DNA of 64,000 nucleotides from Dipteris shenzhenensis. Lineage: Eukaryota; Polypodiophyta; Polypodiopsida; Gleicheniales. The notes beneath the pieces were generated by a model. That model was not told where the DNA came from, ran no database searches, and saw only the letters and a program-made list of their open reading frames with translations. This document shows positions 20,405 to 31,740 of the stretch, piece by piece. The translations under genes were made by a program, and so were the position numbers. Location: assembly GCA_047967505.1 (NCBI GenBank), contig CM106538.1. One strand, written 5' to 3'. The first letter of the stretch is position 1. Every line of letters starts with the position of its first letter.

Positions 20405-21067
20405 CTGCTGCGTAATTTCTTCGCCTGCTTTCCTCACAAACAACACCTCCGATTCCAAAACCGGGAAATCCACTTCTTCGAATGCAAATAACCTGGACAC
20501 CTTTGGGTCAACAAGAATAATCATATCCTGCTCAGAAAGCATAGAGAGTACAAACCCACGACCCTGCCGAGACGTTGTTACTCTCCGTTCGTCACCCTCT
20601 TCTATTTGAACGTCTCCTCTGATTTCTAAAGGCCGCAAAGTCTGATAACGTGAGTATCTCACCTCCCTAAACTTTGTGAAGAGCCAACTGCGAAGTCGCA
20701 TTTCGTCGGGTGGGAAGTCTCGAGTACCGCGAGGCGGATTGTAATCGATGATCTCGTCTTGAGTGGGGGGAGGAGGAGGACCGGCAGAAGCGGGTCCTCT
20801 GCCAACGTCGTGGGAAGCAGCAGCGACGGTGTCCAAGGTGCGACATCTGGGCAGGGCTGGAGATGGGGAAGGAAAGGAAATCAGCGGGGGGAAAGAGGAA
20901 AAAGGGAAGCAAGGTAAAGGAGGATGAAAATACCTGGGAGGAGGGAGGAGGGAGAGGTCTGGAGGATGGAGGAGGCAAGGTGGAGGTGCCATGGACGTGA
21001 GAGGGGGGAAGGAGGGGAGGGCAGGAGTAAGCGAATGCGCAGGGCTGCAGCTCGCGAGAGAGGCCAT
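20405..21067 (-). CDS. Histidyl-tRNA synthetase, organellar type, exons 1 and 2 (5' part of gene)
   Basis: Class II aminoacyl-tRNA synthetase that charges tRNA-His in chloroplasts and mitochondria. Exon 1 (20,663-21,067, 135 codons) begins at Met 21,067 with a Ser/Pro-rich, acid-poor stretch of about 100 residues, typical of an organelle transit peptide. It then enters the conserved start of the enzyme, 'NPPRGTRDFPPDEMRLRSWL'. Intron 1 (20,501-20,662, 162 bp) is GT...AG. Exon 2 (20,405-20,500, 32 codons, phase 0) reads 'SRLFAFEEVDFPVLESE' and 'FVRKAGEEITQQ', matching the known continuation of plant organellar HisRS. Both exons are open with clean splice sites, unlike their surroundings. The rest (motifs 2 and 3, anticodon domain) is not in the window. 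An upstream in-frame Met exists, but the TATA box between it and 21,067 favours 21,067. Confidence 0.9.
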
Positions 21068-21480
21068 GGACTCGTAGAGCACGAACAAGCACAGGAACAA
21101 CTCAACAGCCTCATCTTTCTTCCTCCTCCTCCCTCTCTCTCTCTCTCTCTCTCTAATAAGTATATATAATCCGCACTCATGGGACTCCTCAGTAAATCCC
21201 ACAGGATTCTCCCCACCACCGGCTCTCATGCCCGAAGCCAAATCTCCCCGGATTTGCTTCATTTGACCCCTAAATGGCCGGATCCCCCCCAAGAGAAGGC
21301 CTTTCTCGGCCGTCACGTGACACTTGGCGGTATCGTGCCACTCCCACATGGCATTTTCGGCCCTCGATTTTTGGATGCCACTTTTTGCATTTTTGAGTCA
21401 CGTGATGAGATTAGATCTCCACCGACCCTCAACCTGTATATACTCGTAGGGGACTCATCGTGTTGCGGCAACACAACATG
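21068..21480 (-). promoter_or_regulatory. Promoter region of the histidyl-tRNA synthetase gene
   Basis: Upstream of the start codon are a CT/GA microsatellite (21,128-21,154), a TATA box (TATATATA, 21,161-21,168, about 95 bases before the ATG) and two identical palindromic G-boxes, TCACGTGA, at 21,313-21,320 and 21,398-21,405. G-boxes bind bZIP/bHLH factors in plants. GA-rich leaders are common in plant housekeeping genes. Confidence 0.6.
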
Positions 21481-22066
21481 ATTGTCCCAAGTTCAACCAA
21501 CCTGCAAGCAATAGCAAACCCAAGTGCATTGCATGTTCATGTGTCACCACCTGCTGCGAGCGGCGGCGGTGCACCTTCTCCTTCTCCCTCTCTAAGCATT
21601 TTGGGGGACCGGAGAAGCATGCATGTACATTATATTTACTAATCCACAGCAATAGGACCCCCCAGTTAGTAGAAATTCCAATTAGTTAGGGATCGCGGTG
21701 TGGGGGGTGTGGGGGGAGGGGGGGTATGCATTGCTATATGATGTGTGGCAGCCACAATACATGGCTGACCATGTGGTTTCTAGAGGCATCCAACCTCACT
21801 AAAGAGGAGGAGGGAGTAAAGGAGGCAATCATTTGATCGACCTCCCTAGAGATGATTTCCACGACCTCCCACGATGTCGCCAACTGCAAGGTAGTGTTTA
21901 AATCAGATGTTGTGGAGGAGTACGAGAAGTGTGATGCGGAGATCGGGCATGAAAGGGAAGATGATGGCCAGGCAACACGTTGCAGCAGAGGAGTGCGAGG
22001 TTGATGCCAATGACAGAGATCTTGATGTTTTGGATGACGTGTGGGAGACAATAACAACATGCTTTT
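21481..22066. other. Spacer with a G-rich tract
   Basis: No gene recognised. A run of G blocks at about 21,697-21,724 could form a G-quadruplex. An acidic, coding-like plus-strand stretch at about 21,985-22,066 precedes a possible 75-bp intron (GT at 22,067, AG at 22,141) leading into the Rep-like frame. Confidence 0.4.
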
Positions 22067-22141
22067 GTAAGTTTTGAGTTGTTTTGGATTTTGGGTAGCA
22101 CGGAGAGAAACGCAAGAGTAACCTTTGTATGTGTGTTTTAG

Positions 22142-23153
22142 GATAAAGCGTGGGAGAGGAAGGCCTCCGAAGGTGAAGGGGAAGACATCGGGTCCTAGAG
22201 TCTTTGAGCTAAGCGTGACGGTGGGTGTGATATTGATATAATTGTGTTGTCAAAAGTGGAGGCTTTTTTTAAAGAGGCATGCGTCTCGGGTTTTTGCACT
22301 GTGGAAAGAGGAGGGGCCTTGTCCCATTTGCATCTTCAGATTGTTTATGCGTGTGTACGCTCGCAGCATAGTGTCAAATAATAGGATGATAAAGAAATAC
22401 ATCGGGTGGGATGTCAGTAAACTGGTAGGAGCCGTGATCATGTGCCGTCAGTTGAAACAACGTAACATGCACACATTTCATGGCATGTTAGGCTACTGCT
22501 TGAAGGACTTTGGGCAACCACACCTCAAAAGTGTGTCCAAGAATGTGAGTTTTGACGACTTGAAAGCTGGTATTGAGTTGTATGTAAGGTATGGTTCAGA
22601 TGAGATTAAAAATCGGGTGTGTTTGAGCAGCGCAAATGTCTTTGACCATTCTTGTAGGTTTTGAAAGTATAAGTTAGGAAGTAGAATTGGCACGACATTT
22701 AGCAGATGCCTACTCAAAATGCTGTGAATAGGTCAGTATTACCCGTCTGGTGCGTGGGTGATTCCATATGTGGGTAAAGGAATGGAGGCAGAGAAAGCAC
22801 AATCATTGTGGAAGGCGATGATCTCTCCCAACGCCTTGACAAGATCAAATGTTGGTACTATTTTCTTCTCCTGCGACTCCTGATCAGTGCAGCCTAGACT
22901 TGACAAGCACATCAAGGGAGTGCTGGACGTGCATGCTCCCAAATACTTCGACTTGGAAACTCCTTGCTCACCGGTGCTAACTGCTCGAAGTGATGGTCCT
23001 GTTGATGTTGTTGTGGGGACCTATGCTTGGGTGGAGAATGCTTTTGAAGACATGTTGCTGTGCCAGGAGAGCCCCTTGAATGCTGACACTGATGCAACTG
23101 CACCTCTTATGCACCATCCCGGTAAAGAGCCTCTTATGGAAGCCGATGATTAG
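22142..23153 (+). pseudogene. Rep-like protein remnant with HUH and YxxK motifs
   Basis: Broken plus-strand reading. First a basic AT-hook-like segment (GRGRPPK, about 22,152-22,172). Then, in one frame, His-Leu-His-Leu-Gln at 22,325-22,339, which fits an HUH metal-binding motif. About 55 codons further, in another frame, comes 'GYCLKD' with Tyr at 22,494-22,496 and Lys at 22,503-22,505, which fits the YxxK catalytic motif of rolling-circle Rep proteins. That frame stays coding-like through stops at 22,662 and about 22,731 ('GAWVIPYVGKGMEAEKA') to about 22,880. A further open stretch runs 22,887-23,153. Frameshifts and stops make it dead. The family could be a replitron-like transposon, a Helitron relative or a captured Rep; the motifs are seen, the family is inferred. 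Confidence 0.45.
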
Positions 23154-24545
23154 GATACGAGCAACAACAATATGATGGTGCCCGGCTTTCTTCCTTTGCT
23201 GACTAAGTATAGGAATGGGATACACATCAAAACCCAAATCTCCTTTGGTGATATCCTTCAAACCTTATGCATGCAAGAAACTCTGAGGTTCATAGTTTCT
23301 AGGAAGCTCATAGTTTTTTGGATTCTAGCTGTTCTTTTTTACCCCTTACTAGCCCTTCAATTTGGATAGGTCCCTACCTCATGGAGGTATCTTTTGTAAG
23401 AATAATAAATTTGAAACTCTATTTTTATAAACAAAATATATAATGGAATCTCTCCATTTTCTTTCATGCATGAATTCCAATTTTTCATCTATGTGCTTAA
23501 GTCCCACAACTTTGTTTGTAGGATGCTTTGTTCTTGATATTACATTAGTTATGTGGCTACCTCTATTTATGTATTGCAGTTTATTGGTCAGTAGGAGGTT
23601 TAGTACATATTTCTCGGGTACCTTAAATGATGTGTTTGATGTATTTACAAGAAACGTTGCCTCATAATGTGTTTGCACATCTGCTCATACCCATCATAGT
23701 ATGTGATGAACAGTTAAAGACACGGTTGCCTCCTAGGCTACTAGACGAAATACAGATGCCATGAGAGGGTATACAAAAGAGAGCAAATATTGATGCTAGA
23801 AGAAGAAGAAGTATCAAGAGATCGATCTAATGCCAACTCTAGAGAAGAATGATTGCAAAGCCCTTATAATGGTGTGCTACTGTGTTCTTTAAGGAGAAGG
23901 GCTCTAATTTCAAGGTATTCCTTGTCTTAAAAAGGTGGAATCAATGGGTATGAGAAAGTATGGATCTAGAATGATGGAGCATATTGTTTGCAAAGGTGCT
24001 TGGACAACATTTATTGTCATGGATGAGGAGGGATTAGAGGCATAGGTAATATTTTGGCAATAATAACATTTTGGATGAGGGATTCGAGGGGTAATGGTTT
24101 GGATGAGGGATTCATGGAGGAGGGAGACAAAAATGATGGCACTTCAACAAACGTGGGTTCACGTCCTAGGGTCAAACTTGGGCTTTGGCTTGGGTTCTCA
24201 TCCTAAACCTAGGCATAAACCTAAACCTTGGCTTGGCTCATCAACTGATAGAATGCTAGACCTAACCAAATTTGCTTAGCGAGTCACCCCATTGTTGTAT
24301 TTCCATAGAAGTGCTTCTTCCCATTTGCTTAGCAACCACACCCCATTATCATATTTCTATACAAGCTAAATGTTGTCTCCTTCCCATTTGCTTAGTAGCC
24401 ATGCCCCCATTTGGTAGTTCCATACAAGTGTTTCTTCTAAACTACATGACCTTCTTTTGTGCAAGTTGTGAGGAGAGGCTACAAGTGAAACCAACTAGGC
24501 AACCATTGCAAGATTACCGAGGATAGCCTCTCTCAACATTTCAAC
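23154..24545. other. AT-rich spacer with a degenerate tandem repeat
   Basis: No supported gene. Between about 24,279 and 24,431 a unit of about 70 bases (CCCATTTGCTTAGNAACCA...) is repeated about 2-3 times imperfectly. It may be an intron between the Rep-like and transposase-like parts. Confidence 0.4.
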
Positions 24546-26160
24546 CAAACACATGGTCGTTTCAATCTTTACTGAATGATTTTAGAGGGCCAAAAATGTA
24601 TTGACAAGAGAAGACTTCAAATTTTTCTACCCAATGATTCTAGGGACAACTATTATGAACTCAATGCCTCTTATGGACCATTTATCAAAACTGTGATGCT
24701 ACTAAATATAGATAACAAGGATGGCATCCCACTTTTGTTTGCTGATAAAGATAAGATTGCAGAGCAAATGAGGACTTCACTTTGATTTTCGAGGATGGAG
24801 AGGTGGAACGCCCTACATATATTTATGAGAATAATTTACATGAAAAAATATTGAGGTGCACTCCAAGGTGAATTATAGGAAGACACATAGTCAAGACTGA
24901 TGAGCATCATGTTGCTAGGCAACTTCCTACTCATTATAATGGGAACATTGTCTTTGAGTTGCCACCGGTGGATGCTAATGCTAGTGGTATGGATGGAATG
25001 CAACAATTATATGATCCTCACAATTGGTCAAGAACCAATCTTACTTCTCTTATGTCCTCAGGAGGATTGCGAAGGTGATGCTAAGCCCTTCTGGTGGATC
25101 TTTTGAATGCGCATTCCTCTATGTGGCTGTCTTCTGACTCGTGATAGGGTAAATGATCGACAATGGAAAGATAGAATAATTAAGTTGTGGATGTTGGAGA
25201 GGTTACCCACAAACATGGTAGTCTTGAGTGTTTGCAGCATGGTGAGCAACCTTTCTAGAAATCAAGATGTACACTATGAACCTGAAGATGTTGGCTTGAC
25301 AATACATGGTGGGTATTATAGCAATCCCATTGGCCAAGTGGAGAATAGGAAGAAAGTTAGCAAAGGCCACACAACTAGTTCAAGACAAGGTGAATGAAAT
25401 GCCAAATGCAGGGACATTTACAAAAGGAGTTGGCTGGGTAAATTGTATCCCACAATCTCTTATCTACAATGGAAATCGATGATATTTCAACTACAATGTC
25501 AATGAACATGTGGGAGGACATTCTTTGCCAATTGCAAGAAAGCACAAACCAAAGAAGGTGATTTAAAAATTATTATTGTTTGCATATTTATCTGCATGTT
25601 TTGTTGTGTTTGTGAAAAGTAAGGATACGGGAGATTTCTTTCAGGTTTCAAAGATGGATACATCAAGCACTAGATTCTTTGCATCCTAAGAGAGATTCTC
25701 TTGATTCCATCATGTACTTAAGAGAGCACTTGAGATATGATTTCCTATAAGGTTTCATGTTCCCAGGATAATCAAAAGAGGATTCACAATCTTGTTATGT
25801 CATGAAAATGTCCACAAAGGGTAGAGACTTTGGGTTGGATATAGTCAATCACCCGCATCCTAGAGGTCACCTTCAGAAATCTTGGGTGCATTTTGACCAT
25901 GTTCGTAAAGTTCGTGGTTGGACCACTATGGCAACTCATGTATATGATCCAAGTTTTGGATCTGCATCCCCATTACCTCCTTCATATGAGCTTTATTCAT
26001 ATGGAATCAAATTCTTATTTTCTTTTAAAAATGTTTGTAGCATGCGAGAGCTTCTAACCATTGCATCTTATGAGTTCGAAAAGGAGGGGACAGATTCCCA
26101 AGTACTATTTTGGACTATGCTAAATGATATTGGAAAGTGTGGATTCGGTAAACCTCAATC
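24546..26160 (+). pseudogene. Transposase-like long protein, N-terminal and middle parts
   Basis: A set of plus-strand fragments in changing frames that read as one protein. They are 'LLNIDNKDGIPLLFADKDKI' (about 24,690), 'VFELPPVDANASGMDGMQQL' (about 24,950), 'EDVGLTIHGGYYSNPIGQVE' (about 25,285), then 'AGTFTKGVGWVNCIPQSLIY' (about 25,410). The best block is 25,802-26,150 ('GRDFGLDIVNHPHPRGHL', 'DHVRKVRGWTTMATHVYDP', 'ESQ/DSQVLFWTMLNDIGK'). The last resembles the segment before the core of plant transposases such as MULE types. It is interrupted at about 26,150 by a gypsy protease scrap and at 26,750 by a Tat element, and continues at 36,302. I do not recognise the exact family. Confidence 0.5.
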
Positions 26161-26500
26161 CTAGGGCAACATCAATGGGACCCATTTGCAAGGCAAAAAG
26201 ATCTTCTGTGAAATCATAATCATAAGAGACTCGGATCCGTGCATTCTGGCAACATAGCCTGCTAATCATATGTTGCCCATTAGCAACCTTAACTCACAAC
26301 CCAATCTCTATTGCAACAAGCCCCACCTTCTAGAGGGTCCTAGTGTTGATGGAACTATGTGTGCTCCCTCTATCCACAAGCATATGAACAACTTACTTCG
26401 AATGTCAACCCTCAATCTAAGTGTTCCAGCGCTCTAGGCACCATTAATGCATCAAAAGATATTGAGTAAATACAAGCTGTAAAATCAACCGTGGAAACCC
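26150..26500 (-). pseudogene. Chromovirus protease fragment on the minus strand
   Basis: Reads, with stops, 'ACIYSISFDALMV', 'VHMLVDRGSTHSSIN', 'VANGQHMISRLCCQNARI', 'LFALQMGPIDVALG'. This parallels the outer element's protease at 14,930-15,275 almost motif by motif. No LTR is attached, so it is an isolated scrap within the transposase-like gene. Confidence 0.7.
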
Positions 26501-26689
26501 TAAAATGAATTTGCAATTAGCTTGTAAAAAAAAATAATATGTAACTAACCCATATGCCCTAACACAGCACTTCATAGTGAATTTACAATCAGAGATGATG
26601 AAGCATAGGCCAATTGGTGGGTATTCGTACTGTTTATAATGGGGTTCCTAAAAATGTGATGGACCGCGGATAACACTCATGTATTTTTC

Positions 26690-26750
26690 ATTGGGAGCAA
26701 GGCTTACAAAGAGTCACAAAAAAGTACATCTACCATAGATTTCAAGATAC
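26690..26750 (+). pseudogene. Transposase-like protein, short block before the Tat insertion
   Basis: Codes 'VFHWEQGLQRVTKKYIYHRF' and is cut at 26,750. Reading across the Tat element joins it in frame to 36,302 after removing the duplicated ATAC. The Phe-His-Trp is typical of a conserved Cys/His patch in plant transposases. Confidence 0.55.
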
Positions 26751-28885
26751 TGTGACGCCAAAAATTGATATTTTTAATTTGGCATTAGTATTGTTTTCTT
26801 CTATGTTTGATAAGAGTTTGAGTATCAAGTGATAGCCTAGCGGCTCTCACTTATGTTTATTTTCTAAGATATTGTATGGGATTGAGAGGATGAGTGGAAT
26901 GGATCATTGTAAATACCATAGGTATGAATTATAAATACCTTGGTATGGGGTGAGAGTTATTTGTGTATGGGATATTATGGGGTTTTTTGAAAATAGGAAG
27001 AGAGTCATATAAAGAGGTGGGCTCATGTCCATGTGTTCCAATAATATAAGAGAGGCCACATGCCAAGCGTGTGGAAGGCATGTGGAGGAGTGTGGAGTCA
27101 AGAGGAATCCCTCTAGAATTCCCATGTGGAATAAGGAGGATGTGGACATATGGAAAAGAGAGGGTCCCTATGGGCTCCATGTGAAGAGACTCTTGACATT
27201 CTCAATATTTTAAGAGTCTTGAGCATCTTTTGATGGGACACATGGCAAGAGTAATCAAAAAGGACATGGATGGTGACATATGGGCTTATGTGATTGATGG
27301 GGAAAAGAATCTACAGGTAGCAATTGTAAATGGGTGAATGAGGGTGACAAAATCTCTATAAAAGGAAGGCAGCAATTGTAAATGGGTGAACGAGGGTGAC
27401 AAAATCTCTATAAAAGGAGCCTTCCTCTCCCTTGTTCATAAATCTCTTCCACCATTAGGCCTCATGTTGCTGTAGCTCTAGTCTCCTCAAGCCTCTTCCA
27501 TGAGCCTTCTCTTCCCCTTGTAGATATTCTCTTATGTAGAGTCTTGAGTCCATCTCTCTCTAGTTTATTCTCTCTCTATGAGTAGTCTTGGCACTTCCGC
27601 TCCCTCTTGTATGTATGAAACCTCTTCTTCTCCCTTGTGTTTGTAGTGTATTTGAGTGGTCTTACTCTCATGGCAATAAAAATCACTTTTTATCATTTTC
27701 CTTGAGTCTCCATTCTTATGTTCTTTTCTCTCTCTATTTAAGTCTCTAATGTAGTACTTGTTTGGCCGCTCACTGTGCACACATGGTCCATCCGTTTCCC
27801 GAGCCACCATGCAAGCTTCTTCCTCTCTTTTAAAATAATTCTAGGGGTATTGGATCTTTGATAATTGTGGAGCCTTGATGGAGTAGTTTGCTTAGGCGAA
27901 ATCTGCATGGGCAGATGGTAGTTAATATAGTAGTTAGACCCCCTGTTAGTATTTGGCCTATAGCTTTCTCCTTGGTGGTCCGATTTCAATGAAACTTATA
28001 TCAGCGTGAAGCTCTCTTTAAGGGTCTCCCTCCCATGTAATGAGTTTCTTGCATTGGGTCCAGGACGAGAAGTTATGAGTCTCTATGTATAGCTATTTAT
28101 TTCTATGGTAGTTTTTACCCCCTTTCAATAAACTATCCATATCTCTTCAACTAATTATCTGTTTTCAATGAAACTTATATCAGCGTGAAGATCTCTTTAA
28201 GGTTCTCCTCTCATGTCATTAGTTTCTTGCATTGGGTCCAAGTCAAGAAGTTATAAGTCTCTTTGTATGACTATTTATTTCTATGGCAGTTTTTACCCCC
28301 TTTCAGTAAACTGTCCATATCTCTCCAACCGGTTATCTGTTTTCAATGAAATTTATATAAGTACGAAGCTCACTTCAAGGCACATCTTGTATGTACTTTA
28401 GTTTTTTATATCAGTTTTTTGGTGGAAGTTATAGACCTCTATGTTTTCTAGTAGTTTGTAGAATGTTTTTGAGCCATTTCTAGAGGCTTCTCTGAAGGAG
28501 GTGCCATGTTTCCCTGGAATTTACCCATCCAGCCAAATCAGCCCCTTCAAGCCCCTAGATATATATTAATTCATGTCATGTTGAGCCGAAAGATCTTCTT
28601 CCAACAATGCATCGCTCTTCTCTTTGGCGCCAACCGGCTTGGTGAGATAATGGCCTCTGCGGATCCTTTTCTTCTCCCGATGCTGGACTACAATGTCACT
28701 TGGGATGTTACCATATTCATTCTCCTATAAGGGAAGCAAGGAGAACGATATGTTGTGGTTTTCTTCGCATGAAAATATTTTCTTCATCTCTCTTTGCAAG
28801 TGATAAGGGTCTCTATTATTAAAATTGGGAAGAGCAGGAAGCTAAGAGGTGCATGAAGTTTCATTACCCCCAACTTCATGTCACA
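26751..28885 (+). repeat. 5' LTR of the Tat element
   Basis: 2,135 bp. It contains a 52-bp tandem duplication of the promoter (TATAAAAG at 27,357-27,364 and 27,409-27,416), absent from the 3' LTR. A repeat of about 178-180 bp occurs about 2.6 times from 27,983. Confidence 0.9.
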
Positions 28886-28908
28886 TATTTTTGGTGGAGA
28901 TGCCAGGT
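28886..28908 (+). promoter_or_regulatory. Primer binding site region of the Tat element
   Basis: TGGTGGAGATGCCAGG just after the LTR looks like a mutated form of TGGCGCCGTTGCCGGGG, the primer site common to Tat and Athila elements. Confidence 0.55.
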
Positions 28909-28961
28909 ACATTTGGTATTGAATTCATTCCACCTTACTAAACGGTCCCGGGTGTACTTGA

Positions 28962-29886
28962 TTGCATGTTATGCTTAGTATAGGCATGTTTTCGAATGTG
29001 ATAAAGAAGATGCTTGGAAGAACTCTGTTAGAAGAGATTGCAGCCTATTTAAGAGAACTAGACAATTGTGAAGGTGATGCTCAAGCTATTTGCACGATCA
29101 TCATGATCATATCCTTTATGTTTGCACTCTTGAATAAGTTGGTGAGTTGGCATGAGGCCTTGCCGGACTCTACTAAGGAGGACTGGGACTAAGTGGTGGC
29201 AGCAATGAACCAGAGATTTGGGGCAGTGGAGTCGCCATGCTTTGATGTTGTAGTTGGACCGATTCTATTAAGGAGAGGGTGATATGTTCTCTGCGTTGGC
29301 AATCCGATATGAAACTTTATGGACAAAATATGAAAGGGAAGCTTTGCGAGCTATGGCATCTGCATCATCGGCCCCTCAAAGTCTTGTAGGGATGGAGCAC
29401 TTAAAGATGAGCAAATTTATTATCACTTTGGAGCCTCGTCTTTGCTCAAAAGTAATGAGTAAAGATTCAACAACATACATGGAGGCACTTCGCATTGCGA
29501 CCAAGAAAGAAGCTTCTATAAAGATCGAATCCTCTTTTGTGTCTTCAACAGCTTTAACTTCTAAGGTGGAGGTAATGGGCACTCCTCAGGTACCAAAGTC
29601 CTCTGAGTTAGATCATAATATTTCCCAATTGATGGTAGAGTTTGCTGATTTGAAATTGCATTTGGTTAATGCACGACAACCTAGAGCACCAAAGAGTGAA
29701 GATAGGCCTCGAGATAAGAGTGGGGTCACTTGCTATGAATGTAATGAAAAAGGTCACTATCACCCAGAGTGTCCTAGATTGAGAAAAAAAGAAGAAAAAC
29801 AAGTATTCTTGTCAGAAGCTTCTTCAAGTGATGAGGAAAGAGAGGTAATGAAGGCTAAACAGGGGCGTGGTAAAGCAAAAGAATAA
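28962..29886 (+). pseudogene. gag of the Tat element
   Basis: The N-terminal part (28,962-29,192, 'WHEALPDSTKEDWD') ends at a stop. After a shift the main frame 29,284-29,886 gives 'YETLWTKYEREALRAMA', a helical capsid region and one good CCHC knuckle, CYECNEKGHYHPEC (about 29,731-29,772), then an acidic/basic tail. Broken, but all parts recognisable. Confidence 0.75.
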
Positions 29887-29937
29887 GAAAGCAAGGAAGA
29901 AGTAGATGAGGAACATCAAGAAGAGGAACATCGTAGT

Positions 29938-30670
29938 ATGAAAAAGAAGGCATCTAGAAGGAGAATTAGCCGATCAGACTTTCCTTTAGGACAAGGCATT
30001 GGAAGCTATGACTTGTTGTCCGACCTTAAAGAAAAGGAAACTCATATCACCTTTGGTCAATTACTTACTTTGTCTCCAAAACTATGGAAGGAATGGGGAA
30101 AGCTAGCAAGCACAAGAGTGTCAAAGAAGAAAAGTTCCATTCCTATTGTTCAAAAGGTATATATAGATGTTGGTGATGATGTACCTGTGGTTGATGTGAT
30201 TATTGATGGTCAAGTGATTTCTAATGTGTACATTGATGGAGGTGCATCGATTAATGTCATGAGTGAGAAGACCACTATAGATGCTGATTTAAAATACTCT
30301 AGTACTACCTCTCTTTATCACATCAAATTGGCTGACAACATTAGGGTAAAGACCTTGGGGGTTGTGAAGAATCTAGAAGTGGATGTGTGTGGAATTTCTA
30401 TGCTGACTACTTTTCAGGTGATCCCTACTAAGCCAGATGCATGTGCCTATCCATTGATTTTGGGAAGGCCTTGGCTATGCAAGGTGAAGGCTGTTTAAAA
30501 GTGGGATACTGGAGAATTGATTTTGTAGGAAAATGATAAGAAAGTGCGCTACGACATCAGAAGTCACAAAAAGGAAGTTGTCAAGGAGGAGTCTTCAACA
30601 TCAAAGAGTGTGATCTCTGACTTAACCAATGAAGAAGAAGAGACAGGGTGTAGCTCCAAGGAGTCCAGTT
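29938..30670 (+). pseudogene. Protease of the Tat element
   Basis: Basic start, then 'VPVVDVIIDGQVISNVYIDG' running into the active site 'DGGASINVM' at about 30,235-30,262 (normally D-S/T-G-A, here DGGA) and the closing 'PLILGRPWL' at about 30,451-30,477. Stops at 30,496-30,498 and after. The region to 30,670 is charged linker. Confidence 0.75.
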
Positions 30671-30929
30671 AGAGGGTGAGGTGGAAGGAGTGGCCTTTGG
30701 TCTTTGTCTTAGTGCCTAATCAGGATGAGTTAGGAGGGAACAAGGTAGTGGTACAAGAAGATCCTGTAGAGACACTTCATGTGGAGGATGTGGAGCACAC
30801 TAAATGACGCCAACGCAATGAGGAGCTTCTTGGTGATTCTCTATCAGGTAGTGAGAAGCTCTAGTACTTGGATATGTTACATGATTTTCCATGTCTCTTT
30901 GCAACAAGCTATTCACAGGTTTGACCAGT

Positions 30930-31740
30930 CTCTCTTGTGGAGCACAAGATTGAGTTGAAGCCAGAAAGCAAGCCAGTTGTGCAATGCTTAAGGCGATTGG
31001 GGGTGATCCAAGCTGAGGCACTAAAGAAAGAGATTACACAACCATTGAGGTGGGATTCATCTTTCTTGTTGATGATTCAAAATGGAAATCTCTTGTAGTT
31101 GTCACACCAAAGAAAGGAAATAAGTGGCGGGTTTGTGTGGACTTTTGTCCTTTGAATGCATGCACTAAGAGGGATCATTTTCCTTTGCCATTCCAAGATG
31201 AAATACTAGACCAAGTAGTAGGGCATGAGATGTATTCTGTATATGATGGGTATTCTGGGTACTTTCAAATTCGTATTCGGGAGGAAGATCAAAATAAAAC
31301 ATCATTTGTCACACCTTGGGGAGTTTTTGCTTACAGAGTGATGCCTTTTGGATTGACCAATGCACCAGCTACATTTCAAAGGTTCATGAGTTAAGTGCTT
31401 GAGCCTTACTTGGGAAAGTTCATAAGGGTGTTTTTGGATGATTTTTGCATTTATTCTCGGCGCATAGATCACATGGAGAAGTTAAAGATGGCCTTAGCTA
31501 GGATTGATGAAGCAAAAGGGTGTCTAAATCCTAGCAAGTGTCATTTGGCTCAAACAATAGTCTTGTTGGGGCATATTGTGTCTGAAAAAGGCTTGCAAAT
31601 AGATCCTAACAAGGTTCAAGCAATCATGGCATTGCCAAGTCCTGAGGTTTGCAGAATTCTAGGAAAGAGTAAGTATTATCAACACTTTTGTGATGATTTC
31701 ACAGAGATAGTGCATCCCATGAACTTGTTGACAAGAAAAG
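30930..31740 (+). pseudogene. Reverse transcriptase of the Tat element
   Basis: Begins at about 30,930 ('LVEHKIELKPESKPVVQ'), shifts frame near 31,045, then reads 'WRVCVDFCPLNACTKRDHFP', 'YSVYDGYSGYFQIRI' (first catalytic Asp), 'MPFGLTNAPATFQRFMS', stop at 31,392-31,394, and 'FLDDFCIYS' (catalytic DD) at about 31,433-31,459. The motif set is that of Tat/Athila RTs. Confidence 0.83.

Noticed and set aside
20667-21219. Minus-strand frames of 141 and 112 codons overlapping the synthetase exon
   Set aside because: Shadow frames of exon 1 and the GA-rich leader; the HisRS frame explains the sequence.
21734-22115. Minus-strand open frames of 70-108 codons
   Set aside because: They oppose a plus-strand stretch with acidic coding character and have no recognisable motif.
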